A stretch of 64,000 bases of DNA, taken from Trichosphaerium sp. ATCC 40318. Lineage: Eukaryota > Discosea > Flabellinia > Trichosidae. Numbering within the stretch: the first letter of the stretch is position 1; each line of letters opens with the position of its first letter. The position numbers and the translations under genes were made by a program. This document shows positions 1 to 11,513 of the stretch, one piece after another. The stretch lies in assembly GCA_038496445.1 (NCBI GenBank), contig JALMLS010000489.1:62001-126000 (forward strand). Reading direction: 5' to 3'. A model generated the notes under the pieces. The model did no database searches and had not been told where the DNA came from. It saw nothing but the letters and a program-made list of their open reading frames with translations.

Positions 1-983
1 ATATCAGATGACGACATTTATGTCTGGGATGTGACAGATCCACTTAATATGGTCCAAGTCCTACATTTCCAAGGTACAGTTTAGCACGTGATAAGATAGT
101 GCTTTTCTGTCATCCAGCATAGCGGAAATGAATTTCTGCTTTTTAATCGTTTTCATCAGGTCGTCAAGGCGCTGCACATAACATCTGGGTTGATGACAGT
201 TGCCGTGTCATGTATGTGACACACGAGCGTATAAACGAGCCGATCACTGTATGGAAAATGTTTGATACACCAGAAGGCGAAATTGATTGGAACACACAAC
301 CAAAATGTACACATACATGATATTCAACTACTAAGCATACTAATACTGCTAAGATCTTGGATCACTTACATCAAACCAGTTCCAAGGCACACTTCCTCAT
401 AATGTGCTTGTCAAAGATGATATTCTTTGGGCAGCTTTTTACAGTGAAGGTACCTCATATCACATGTTAAGATCAACTTTTTGTAAAACGAGAAAATAGG
501 TGTGATTGCTTGGAATATCACAACACCTGATAAACCAACACTTCTTGCTCACTATCAAACATCTAAAATTGAAAGTAAGGCCAGGTAGCATTTTCTTTCG
601 TCTGATCTTTTGTGCTTTAGGCGGACTCGCTGGAGTTTGGGGAGTGTATCCTTTCGCAAAGTCTGGCTATGTGTATGCATCGGACATGCAAGAAGGTACA
701 GGAGATTAATCACGTTATATCGCGTATCACGTGATTTTTCTTTATTGATGTGTTGTAGGTCTTTTTGTGATGGAGTTGGTTGATTCTGAACCTATTGAAG
801 AAGTCAAAGAAGAAAACTACAAGAGTACGTATTTTTATTAATCACGACATTATTCTTCTTTGTACTTATACTATCTTAACAGCGCTCTCTATTGTTCTTG
901 GAGTGGTTGGCTTATTACTTCTCTTTGCGTTAATACTTGCAATCATTATGTACTGGAAAAAGACGCCATACAAACGCGTTTAG
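1..983 (+). CDS. LVIVD-repeat (choice-of-anchor B type) membrane protein, 3' part
   Basis: The gene enters from the left edge, so its start is missing. Six splices join into one frame: exons at about 1-73, 161-306, 352-449, 491-572, 622-696 and 761-822, then a last exon from about 883. The product has beta-propeller-like LVIVD segments such as YVWDVTDP, VIAWNITTPDKP and GVWGVYPF, ending in YASDMQEGLFVMEL, which resembles bacterial choice-of-anchor B proteins. The last exon encodes one hydrophobic helix (VLGVVGLLLLFALILAII) and a short basic tail, YWKKTPYKRV. This suggests a type I membrane protein with an extracellular propeller. Ligand and role are unknown. A degenerate copy of its last exon lies near 4,960-5,099. 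Confidence 0.75.
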
Positions 984-1322
984 ACAATAAACTTCATTTA
1001 GTTCACATTCAGTTTTTGGTTACAACCAAAAATAACCTTTTTGACAAAAATTGCTGATGGTAATCTCGCTACTATCTATTTTACACAAGCCAAATTAACA
1101 ATTAAATTCACCTTTTTTCGTTTTTGAAAGTGACTTTCTTGTTGAGGAACATGGCCTTTTTGGTTAACTATTTGCTTTGAATTTATTTGGCACACGCAGT
1201 TGAAACGCTGTCTTTGTTTGAAAGGATAATAAATAGGAGTTTTGTGTTAGAAGACTGAGGTGAAACGAGATATTTCGAATTCACAAAAGGTGCCATGATA
1301 CAAATTCAGGTTCATACAAGAG

Positions 1323-4300
1323 ATGAAGCTCTTTGTATTGTTTTTAATAACTGCCTCTTTGCTCTACGCTGAAGATGTGTTTCTGAAGGGTGTTGACGTT
1401 CCTGAGTTCGTCATGGAGGATGTGGATACGATTAAACGAAAGCTAGACGCTTATGATGCGTCATTGGATACTTCTTGTATAACAGATGGCTTGTACAAAG
1501 AAATGTACGTTTAATTCTGTACTGTAGCTCTCTCTAACTTCTCAAGGGCATTAATGGCATACAAAACGGCGTCGGAAGTGATGGAAGTTGAAGTTTGTGG
1601 CTCCGATGTCAATGGTATTTCAAACACCGCAGACAGTGTCGACGGCTGTGAAGTACGTTATTGTTACTATATGATTGTGTTTTAATGGCCCATAATGAAG
1701 GTTATGTACAAACCCCATCCACAAGACGAATGTGTTATTGTGCGTATGCCTGCTAGTATTGATGATATGAAAACTCTATGCTCCATGCCTGTGGTAGAAA
1801 AAATACAGCCAAGATCAGTAAGCCAAAAACTTTACACATAAAAATAACTTTTTTTTGCTTGGCATAAAAAATAGTCACGTGATTTTTTCAAAGTACCCAA
1901 ATACGTAGTAGATTGTTCGAAAATCTCGCTTCTATTTCAGGTTATGGTTTGTGTACCATATCATTCACAGCGAGCGAGGGAGGTTTAAATAAAGATGATT
2001 AACTTTTTTAACAGCTTTCAATTGCTATGCGGGATACTGTTTCAGAGGGTGATGCGGCTCACAGAGCAAATCTTGCAAGGGTTTTGGGAGAAGGATCAAC
2101 AGGGAAAGGTGTTAAGATAGGCATTCTTTCAACTTGTATTGATCTTGATGTACGTATCTCAGTGCGCTACGTTCAGTATATTATATTTATTCCTGATTTT
2201 AGGTGTTGGACAACCTTACTTCCTCAGGAGACTTAAATTCCATCACAATCATTACAGATCCACTCACAAATCAAACACAAAATCAACGATTTGGCTGTCG
2301 TAGTGAAGGATCAGCAATGGCTGAAGTTATTTTTGATTTGGCTCCCGATGCAGAGTGTACAAAACATATTGATATTGTTGTTTTTTCTAAATGCTCTTTA
2401 GTGTTCTTTGCTACTGCTGATGGTATTAGGTTCCAATTTGCAAGGAATATCGAACTACTTCGTTTTGAATACGGCTGTGATATCATTGTTGATGATATAT
2501 TTAGATTTGACCAAGCACCTTTCCAAGTGCGTCACGTGATAAATCACTTTTTTTTTGGACTGAAGTTTCCTTGAAAGTATTTTTTACTCATACTGTATAG
2601 GATGATAATATTGCACAATCAATCGACAAGGTCTCTGAAGATGGTGCTTTGTACTTTTCATCAGCAGGAAATATGCGCAGTACGACTTATGACCTAATCA
2701 TTACCTAACTACCTGTGAAAAAAATAGCTCACACATACGCTGTCGATTTCAACGCTGGATTTTTACGACCAGGGGTAGCCTTTCATAGATTTTTATTATT
2801 AGGTCCTCCAGGAAGAAGCACACTTCAACTTACTAATCCTTCAAGTACTGCTAACTTGCTTATTTTCCTTTATTGGTCAGATTCTTTTGTAAGGATTACT
2901 TACGTGCTAGTTTTTTTGACAGATTCATTTTTAGCAAACACCCATTGAGAGATATCGGCTTATAGTGCTCGACAATAATGGAGCTCTTATCCCTCAACTT
3001 TCTGATAGTCAGCCATCTAGAGAAGGTGTACCGAGCCCTTACTCGATTGTAAGACTTCCACCTGGTATTACAGTCAATTTTGGTATTTTCAATTTCGAAT
3101 ACAATGAAACTACATCTCAAAGAAGAATACGGTTGCTTATTCCAGGTATTGACATTCCTGCTCGTCCATCAAATACGTTTGGTCATTCTGCTGCCAAGGC
3201 TTCTTTCTCAGTGGCTGCAGCATTTGCAGGGTCTGGTGACCCAATACAACCTTTCAATGGCTCCACTATTACAGGTACAAACATTAATTTCACTTTTATT
3301 TTTGTTGGTCACGTACGCTCACTTTGTTCTAGAGCAATCCTCTTCACAAGGACCAGTACATATTTTCTTTGATAAAGATGGTAATATTCTGGAAGAAGGC
3401 GTTTACACTGCTGCTCAAGGTGGAGAAGTGAGGATGAAGCCAGACTTCACAGCAGCTGATGGTGTTTCTACATCAACACCTGGCTTCAATCCATTCCGTG
3501 GAACATCTGCATCAGCCTCTCATCTTGCCGCAATTGCTGGACTTGTCCTAGAAAAGTCAAGAATAAACGAAAGAGTACGTCATGTCAAATTGCCAACAGC
3601 AAAACATGTGCTAATATTATTGTATTTAGTCATACATGAACACTGTCTTCAAACTCGCTTCAATTGATATCCATACACCTGGTTTTGATACTCTTTCTGG
3701 ATATGGTGTAGTTGATGCTCTTACATCTGTTCAAATTGCTCATGGTGCTCGTCCTCATCGTGTATTTCCTCGATATCCTCAAAGCCATACTCTCGGATTC
3801 AAGAATCATCCAAACTATGATTGTCCTCATCATCTGTCGGATGTTGATGTATTCTCAAAAGATTGTACCATGGACGATGCTGCATCTCTTGTACAAGAAG
3901 CAGATGATGATTTGGCACTGTATGCGTCAAAGTTCAGCTACAACTATCACAAGTATCCGTTGTCAATCATCTTTGATATTCCAATTGAAGGTTCCTACTT
4001 GTTGAGTGGTGGTCATACGATACAACATATTTATAACCACACAATCGTTGTCAGTATTAGGTACGATATTAACATTGTCATGACAAATAACCACAATATT
4101 AGATACAAAGTGGAGGCTGAGTTCCATGTATCAAAACGAATTAAGTTTGCAGCGCTCGTTCCAGAACACAGTTATCATAATAAACACAAGAAAGTATGTC
4201 AACTTTCTTGATTCAAGTTGCTTGCTCACATTTCTATAATTAGATCGATCTTGGATACATTGATACAGAGCCAGGATACAGTGAAACATATGCAGAAGGT

Positions 4301-4432
4301 CAAGTGTTTTCATCTCAGACAATTGGATCTGTTCTAAATCGTGATCATGTGCATCTCGAAGTGAGTGTACATGAAGGATTACACAAACAACTCACGATTG
4401 ACTCATTGTCCATTCACGTGATATTTCCTTAA
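1323..4432 (+). CDS. Secreted subtilisin-like (S8-type) protein, copy A
   Basis: The start is ATG at 1323, which gives a signal peptide (MKLFVLFLITASLLYAEDV). About ten introns give one frame to TAA at 4430-4432. The subtilase-type core shows GKGVKIGILST, then SEGSAMAEVIFDLAPDAE, GCDIIVDD, an SSAGN oxyanion-type segment and GTSASASHLAAIAGL around the nucleophile Ser, followed by SGYGVVDALTSV and a C-terminal beta-type domain. It resembles the bacterial S8 subgroup with an ISD-type Asp motif and Glu where subtilisin has His. Here the Asp of that motif is replaced (ILSTC), so activity is doubtful although Ser is kept. Copy B follows about 930 bp downstream in tandem, and copy C lies inverted at 50.8-54.1 kb. 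The stop region overlaps a TCACGTGAT palindrome. It could be a pseudo-enzyme. Confidence 0.8.
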
Positions 4433-4906
4433 AAATGCTGGTGTTCCTGCTTTACTCAATAAAAACTGTTCTAAGATGTAGTACGATGACATTTACTAGA
4501 CGGTGTTTATGCTCTCAATTGCTGACGCGCACTTTAGTGACGTATTTTACCAAAGCAAGGAATACTAAGTGACTAAATGCTTTTTAACATGGTGTCACTG
4601 ACAAACCTATAAACTGTTGCTCATACTACGTATGGAGACTTGTAAAGCAGTGAGTAGCCAAACAGTAATACAGGTAATTTTTAAGTGAAGAACTTTCTAA
4701 TTAGAAAATGCTTTGGTGATTTTCGTGTTTTTGAAGTAAATTTATTTGCCAAGTAAGTAGGTTTAATAAACCCCTTTTACTGTAACTGGTAGGTGTACTT
4801 GCGGGAGGTTTGGAGTTATCATTTTGCTTAGTCTATTTTTGTATGCATTGGATAGGTTAGAAGTACCAGAGATTTGATATCACTTACTAAAACTTGCGGA
4901 AAAAAT

Positions 4907-4920
4907 ATATCACGTGATAT
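4907..4920. promoter_or_regulatory. Perfect ATATCACGTGATAT palindrome
   Basis: This 14-base perfect palindrome is centred on CACGTG, the core bound by bHLH and bHLH-ZIP factors and some bZIP factors. It is the most extended of about thirty similar sites in the window. Here it lies between subtilase copy A and the duplicated exon fragment. A regulatory role is inferred only from its repetition. Confidence 0.4.
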
Positions 4921-4959
4921 AACGTACTTTTGTTATTTCTGTTACTTCTAGTCGAAATA

Positions 4960-5099
4960 ATATCCTCCATTTGCACTTGTACTATCTTAATAGCGCTCTC
5001 TATTGTTCTTGGAGTGATTGGGATAATACTTTTACTTCTATTTGCGTTAGTACTGCAATAATTATGTACTGGAAAAAGAAACCATACAAACATGTTTAG
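4960..5099 (+). pseudogene. Degenerate copy of the last exon of the LVIVD-repeat gene
   Basis: The stretch matches the last intron end and transmembrane exon at about 865-983 (shared CTCTCTATTGTTCTTGGAGT and ATTATGTACTGGAAAAAGA). It has lost one base after GTACTG, so the frame breaks before the basic tail. No upstream exons accompany it. It marks the left edge of the second subtilase duplication unit. Confidence 0.8.
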
Positions 5100-5361
5100 A
5101 CAATAAACTACATTTAGGTAGTTCACATTCAGTTTTGTTTTACAAACCAAAATAACCTGTTCCTGAAAATTGGTGGGTCGACTATTACCTATTTAATTAC
5201 GCAAAGGTAAAACAACTTTATTTGGGGGACTACGAACACGGTTGAAACACTGTCTTTGTTTGAAAGGACAAATAAAGAGCATTTTGTAGTAAACTGAGGT
5301 GAAACGAGATACATAGAATTCACAAAAGATACCATGATACAAATTTAGGTTCATACAAGCG

Positions 5362-8300
5362 ATGAAGCTCTTTATATTGTTTTTAATAACTGCCTCTTCA
5401 TATCTCTACGCTCAAGATGTGTTGGAGGGTGACTTTCCTGAGTTCTTCATAGAGAATGTGGATACGATTAAACAAGAGCTAGATGCTTATGCTTCATCAT
5501 TTGATACTTCTTGTATTTCACTTGGCTTGTACAAAGAAATGTACGTCATTCGTTCCGTGGCTTTATCTAACATCTCCGAAGGGCGACAATGACGTACGAA
5601 AAGGCGTCGGAAGTGATGGAAGTTGAAGTTTGTGGCTCTGATATCAATGGTATTTCAAACGCCGCAGACAGTGTAGACGGTTGTGAAGTACGCTACAAGC
5701 AACATACGATTGTGTTTTAGTGACCCATAATGAAGGTTATGTACAAACACCATCCACAAGACGACTGTGTTGTTGTGCGTATGCCCGCTAATATGGACGA
5801 TATGAATATGCTCTGCTCCATGCCTATGGTACAATTAATACAGCCAAGATCGGTACGCCAAAAAACTAAAAACAATCAATCTATTTTCAGGTTTTCGTGT
5901 TAAACCCGTGAAAAATTTGGAATTTATTGTTTACAGCTTTCAACTGCTATGCGGGATACTGTTTCAGAGGGTGATGCGGCTCACAGAGCAAATCTTGCAA
6001 GGGTTTTTGGAGAAGGATCAACAGGGAAAGGTGTTAAGATAGGTATTCTTTCAACATGTGTTGATCCTGAAGTATGTATCTCAGTGTAGTTGCGCTACGT
6101 TCAATGTATTGTATTTATTTTTGGCTTTAGGTTTTAGACAACCTTACTTCCTCTGGGGACTTAAACTCCATCACAATCATTACAGATCCAGATACAAATC
6201 AAACACAAAATGTTTCCCCCTGTCGTCGTAGTACGGGATCAGCAATAGCTGAAGTTATTTTTGATTTGGCTCCCGATGTAGAGTGTACAACCCTATTCAT
6301 TGATGATGTTGTTTTTAAGTGTACTTTTTAGTGTTCTTCGCTACTGCTGCTATTTCTATATTCCAATTTTCAAGAAATATCGAACTACTTCGTTTCGAAC
6401 ACGGCTGTGATATCATTCTTGATCATATTTTATACTTTGCGGAAGCACCTTTCCAAGTGCGTCGTGTGTCACGTGATAACTCATATTGTTAATTTTACTC
6501 CAGTTTTTATAATTTTTCCTCGACAGCATTGTTACTCATATTGTATAGGATGATATAGTTGCACAAGCAGTTGATAAGGTCTCTGAAGATGGTGCCTTGT
6601 ACTTTGCTTCAGCAGGAGATCTTCGCAGTACGACTTATTAGCCTAACCATTCCCTAAACTAAGTGTTTCAAAACAATAGCAAGAGGATACGCTGTTGATT
6701 TCAACGCTAGTATGGTATCACCGGGGGTAGCCCTTCATAGCTTTACAATATTCAATCAATCAGGAGAGAGCATGTTTCAAATTACTTCTTCTTTCAATAC
6801 TGCTACCCTGCCCGTTTTTCTGTATTGGTCGGATTCTTACGTACGGGTTACCTAGTTTTTTTTTCTTTTTTTTTTTTGTGGACAGAAAACACAATATTAT
6901 CAACTACAAACAAAGTATCTCTAGCATCTTCGTAGCGCACAAGATTTTCAAAATTGTTTTTGTAGAAAGCGCGAATGACATTCGGCCAGTAGCTCACATA
7001 TTTCTATAGCAAGAAATTATCGAGACATATGAGATTGTAGCGTTTAATGTTACAACTGGAAATGTTATCCCAGAACTTTCTAGCACTGAGGGAACAAGAG
7101 GAGATGCAGTACTCCCTATTGCATTCATATCATTGCCACCAGGTGTTACTATCAATTTCGGTATTTTCAACTTCAATTACACCGAACCGTCATCTCGAAG
7201 AAGAATAAGGTTGCTTATTCCAAGAGGTTTTACTATTCCTGCTCAACCTTCAAGCACATATGGACACTTTGCTGCTAAATCTTCTTTCTCGGTGGCTGCA
7301 GCAGCAGTGTTTGATGACCCAATACAACCTTTTAATGGTTCGACAATCACTGGTACAGTTTCTATGAACTTATTGTTGTTCTTGCTAGGGTTAACTCATT
7401 GTTTTAGAATCCGTCTCTGCACAAGGACCAGTACATATTTTCTTTGATAAGGATGGTAATATTCTGGAAGAAGGCGTTTACACTGCTACTCAAGGTGGAG
7501 AAGTGAGAATGAAACCAGAATTCACAGCTGCTGATGGTGTTTCTACATCAACACCAGGCTTCAATCCATTCCGTGGAACAGCTGTATCAGCCTCTCATCT
7601 TGCTGCAATTGCTGGAATTGTCCTCGAACAGTCAGGAATAAACGAAAGAGTACGTCATGTCAAATTGCCAACATCAAACGTGCTAATATTATTGTATTTA
7701 GTCATACATGAAAACTGTCTTCAAACTCGCTTCAATTGATATCCATACACCTGGTTTTGATACTCTTTCTGGATATGGTGTAGTCGACGCTCTTACATCT
7801 GTTCAAATTGCTCATGGTGCTCGTCCTCATCGTGTATTTCCTCGATATCCTCAAAGCCATACTCTCGGATTCAAGAATCATCCAAACTATGATTGTCCTC
7901 ATCATCTGTTGGATGTTGATGTATTCTCAAAAGATTGTACCATGGACGATGCTGCATCTCTTGTACAAGAAGCAGATGATGATTTGGCACTGTATGCGTC
8001 AAAGTTCAGCTACAACTATCACAAGTATCCGTTGTCAATCATCTTTGATATTCCAATTGAAGGTTCCTACTTGTTGAGTGGTGGTCATACGATACAACAT
8101 ATTTATAACCACACAATCGTTGTCAGTATTAGGTACGAAATTTAATATTGACGTTGTCAACAAATAACCACAATATTAGATACAAAGTGGAGGCTGAGTT
8201 CCACATATCAAAACGAATCAAGTTTGCAGCACTCGTTCCAGAACATAGTTATCATAAACACAAGAAAGTACGTCACTTTCTTGATTCAAGTTGCTTGCTC

Positions 8301-8505
8301 ACATTTCTATAATTAGATCGATCTTGGATACATTGATACAGAGCCAGGATACAGTGAAACATATGCAGAAGGTCAAGTGTTTTCATCTCAGACAATTGGA
8401 TCTGTTCTAAATCGTGATCATGTGCATCTCGAAGTGAGTGTACATGAAGGATTACACAAACAACTCACGATTGACTCATTGTCCATTCGCGCGATATGTC
8501 CTTAA
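5362..8505 (+). pseudogene. Subtilisin-like gene copy B, probably broken
   Basis: ATG at 5362 begins the same signal peptide and exon series as copy A, and the last codon is followed by TAA at 8503-8505. Relative to copies A and C, one base is missing near 6,311-6,325, which puts a stop at 6329-6331 in an otherwise continuous exon. A 21-nt GT-AG interval there is much shorter than any other intron seen. Active-site positions are also lost: ILST instead of ILSD, STG instead of SEG, and GTAVSASH in place of the GTS nucleophile. The intron after FLYWSDSY has grown to about 170 nt. The remaining frame is open downstream, so a truncated or pseudo-enzyme product is possible, but inactivation is more likely. 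Confidence 0.75.
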
Positions 8506-9205
8506 AAATGCTGTTGGTTCCTGCTTTTTCAATAAACCCGTTCTCTACCTTACACTATTCGTGTTGTATTATCTAGTAAACACGCCACACAGAGTAGGTG
8601 GTGACAAATATGTAGAACTAACGTCAATGATCGTGCTATTTCGTAGATTTGACGTGTTTTAAGTAAAAGTTGTTTTTATTTTCGAATTAAATTTTAATAA
8701 CATGCTTATTCCTTTGAATATTTTGCACCAAATCCATAAGTTAGAATATTTATTGTTAACATACCAACCTGTCATCTTCAAGTTCATAGGAGCATTCATC
8801 TGGTGTTGTGCTAGCAGTTTGAGTTCAGCTTGGTTTCGAAATTTTCAAATAATTCAAATTGAACATCTGTTGTGAACATTTCCGAGGTAGTAAAGAAACG
8901 GTACATGACGCTTCTTTTTCTACTGTATAGACTGTTAAGAATACGCTACGGATAGCTTGAAGAGTTTCACGAGGGTAGCGACGTACGTTTCGTAAACCAT
9001 GTTCATTGAGTTTAGAAAAGGAAAAAACCGAGCTCACTCGAATTAAAGATGAGAGATAGTATTTTAAATGAAGAGCTTTTATTTACGTTCATGCTAAAGA
9101 AACAGAACACAAATAGCTCTGAAGCCATTATGACAGTAGTAAGTAGATCCACAGGCTATGTCATAGCCTAAAAACCACTGTGTAGGTAGAACAACTGTTT
9201 ACAAA
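8506..9205. other. Intergenic stretch
   Basis: This holds the 3' flank of subtilase copy B with AATAAA near 8,531, then AT-rich DNA. A minus-strand open stretch at 8,825-9,037 contains a plausible segment (RRYPRETLQAIRSVFLT). It begins with GTG and I found no splice partner with a start codon, so I do not call a gene. Confidence 0.4.
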
Positions 9206-9629
9206 ATGAGTCTTCTTGAGAAGAAAGTTGATGGTATGAACTGCAGATTAACTGAATTAGCAGAAGCTGTTGAGCCTATCCTTAAGAAGAAAAATAATGA
9301 AAAAAGAGACTACGTTGGGAAAATCAGTTGCTATAAATGCGGAAAGAAACAAAAAACAATGATCTACTTTCGAGACGATTCAGAGAAAAATAGACAAGAT
9401 AAATTTAGGTGTGAAGGTCATTGAGCTGTTTGTCTTGAGCACTCCGACTACTTTCAATCGCGTCAAGATATTAAAATGGTTGGCACATTTAGTGTATGAA
9501 CTGTACACTTGTTACCGTGTTAAATACACATTCGTACGAAAGAAAAATGAGCTGAGCAATATGAGATTGAAACATAAAGTTATCACTCTCCACAACCTTG
9601 CCGATCAACTAATAAAGCCTTTCGAATAA
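9206..9629 (+). CDS. Small hypothetical protein with a CxxC motif
   Basis: ATG at 9206 opens a 72-codon frame beginning MSLLEKKVDGMN. It is a short coiled-coil-like leader followed by SCYKCGKK, which could be half of a zinc ribbon. It stops at 9422-9424. A second lysine-rich frame, shifted by one, continues to 9629, where the stop overlaps AATAAA. The two probably form one spliced gene, but I could not find a convincing GT-AG intron of the right phase: the nearest candidate is only 31 nt. Function unknown. Confidence 0.35.
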
Positions 9630-9741
9630 AATTTACAACTATACATTTGCTACAAAATTACTATACAACTTACTCTGGTCTAAACTTCGAAGGTAACAAT
9701 TGGTCAGGGTAAGACCTACAAATGACATTAATGGTTGAACA

Positions 9742-11352
9742 TCAGGTTTTTTTTTTGTACCAATCAAACGTAAAGTCGTGCTTCTTCGTCATCCACATTA
9801 CTTGTCGTCCTACCTGACAATTCAATACTTCTCCTTCAGTAACATCACGTGATGGTATTGGTACAGCTCTTCTCTTAGGCGGACTTCCATATTCTTTAAC
9901 TTGATCATAGATTGTACGAAACGAAGACAACGTTCCTTGATACTTCCCCGAAATTACTCCGAATCTAAAAAATCCGTCAGAAACAAACACGTGCAAGTTA
10001 TCGTACTTGATTGCTGGCCAAAAGAAAGGTATCTTGGGTACTTGCTTAATATCGCTTTTGATACATTCCCAAACACGTGACGGAGGAAGACCTTTCAAAG
10101 CATCGATAATGTCATCAAATGTTTTTGCATCATATTTCTTTGACATTATCAAAGCGATTAAACGCTCTTTGACGACCATCACAAGTTCGTTATGATCAGG
10201 TCTCAATATCTTCAATAAGAACCTAAGATACGCGAACCAATGACCACTACTCAAAAGAACATTAAACATCTTATCAGCGGTGAACAAATCAGGAACTGTC
10301 TCCGCCATTTCGTTTAAATCTTCGATAGTGACATGAGTCCAAAGCCTCATCATTGATTCACATCCAAGAGAAACCGATCCACGATTAATACCAGCAAGCT
10401 CTATAAACTTTCTAAGGTATTCTTTGGCTACCTGAAAACCGGCATACTCGTTAATATCCAATAAAGTATTAAACGCATCTGCGTTCAATTTTATACAAGG
10501 ATTAGAACTTTGAAGTCTATCGTTACGCAATCCAGTATAAATCACATGAACAACAATTACATAATCTGTACTACCCCAAGTACTATATCGAATAGGCCAA
10601 GCGAGAGGAATAGGTGTACGCCCATAAACACCGTTATACTCTACCAAAAAATGTCAAGAAAGCGCTTAGCATTTATGTAAAGAAAGAAAACACTTCGTAC
10701 TGCCATTGAAAGCATTTTGAATTGCCGGAGATTCAAATTGCCATGTGAACCCGTGTTGAAGTATTAAGTCGTTATCGATACACAGTGTCTCCATCTGTAT
10801 GATACGAGCTAGCTTCTCTATATACGATGTACTAATGTCAAGGTAATCACAACATTTCAACGCTTGCATCATCTAAAATACAATCAATAAAAATTAATCA
10901 CGTGCACTGTAACAATCAAAAAAAAGAAGAAGTGTTACAAATGTTCTCCGGTACATCCGGGTAAAAATCTCGATCGGAGAAGCACGTGATTACGTGAAAA
11001 ATTTGTTTAAAATTGTGCCATTAACGTTGTACGTTAACTACGCGAAACGTACATCTTGTAAGCAAGTCTGCTTTGAGTAATCATCTTTAGAACATAAATC
11101 ATCATATAATTCTTCTAAAGTATCTCTATAATGCAGTAATAACCATGCGAAACCCTGTTCATGCTTTAAAACAATCAAGAAGTCATCCTCTGATCTATCA
11201 CTTTCTATATCATCCAATTGAGCTGTAAGTACGCTACTCATCTCTACAAAGTCACGAGGGACAGAAAAAAGCGTTTTCTTTGCTCTCCCAACGCGAGCCT
11301 GTAACATTGTTGTAATTCTATGCGAAGAGTTTTTTACGTCAATCCTTAACAA
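9742..11352 (-). CDS. BTB/POZ-like domain protein
   Basis: Three minus-strand exons join in frame: about 11,348-11,050, 10,872-10,694 and 10,626-9,742. The N-terminal part (FSVPRDFVEMSSVL, FAWLLLHYRDTLEELYDDL, ALKCCDYLDISTSYIEKL) follows the BTB/Skp1 pattern, with helices ending in a YLDI-type segment. The next 190 residues look helical, as in BACK-type extensions. The C-terminus is a basic, aromatic-rich stretch ending FTFDWYKKKT. BTB proteins usually dimerise or act as Cullin-3 adaptors, but no Kelch or zinc-finger partner is visible. The start is uncertain: an internal ATG at 11307 is the safest. The frame continues to a possible upstream exon near 11,400-11,470. It is head to head with the MORN-repeat gene. 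Confidence 0.6.
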
Positions 11353-11513
11353 GCAAATAAGTCAATCACGTGATTCAAAACCACAAAAAAAGATTCATAC
11401 TTGTCAACCGTACACCTACAGTCCTTCCACAACACGAATAAAACAACGATTTTCTCATCTTTGTGGTCAAGTTAATTCTGATGCAAATCTGATTTTTCTC
11501 GACCACCTCGCCA
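11353..11513. promoter_or_regulatory. Divergent promoter interval with ATCACGTGAT
   Basis: The short interval separates the minus-strand BTB-like gene from the plus-strand MORN-type gene. It carries an AATCACGTGATT palindrome near 11,367. Part of it may be the first exon or first intron of the BTB-like gene, so the exact promoter limits are unclear. Confidence 0.4.

Larger units (their letters stand above)
850..8540 (+). repeat. Tandem duplication of about 4.04 kb containing subtilase copies A and B
   Basis: Unit 1 runs from about 850 to 4,480 and unit 2 from about 4,950 to 8,540. The ATG-to-ATG distance is 4,039 bp. Each unit begins with the last intron tail and last exon of the LVIVD-repeat gene, so the duplication breakpoint lies inside that gene. 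The 3' 800 bp of both units (from about 3,630 and 7,700) are almost identical, introns included. The first two thirds differ at many sites and in intron length. Confidence 0.85.
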
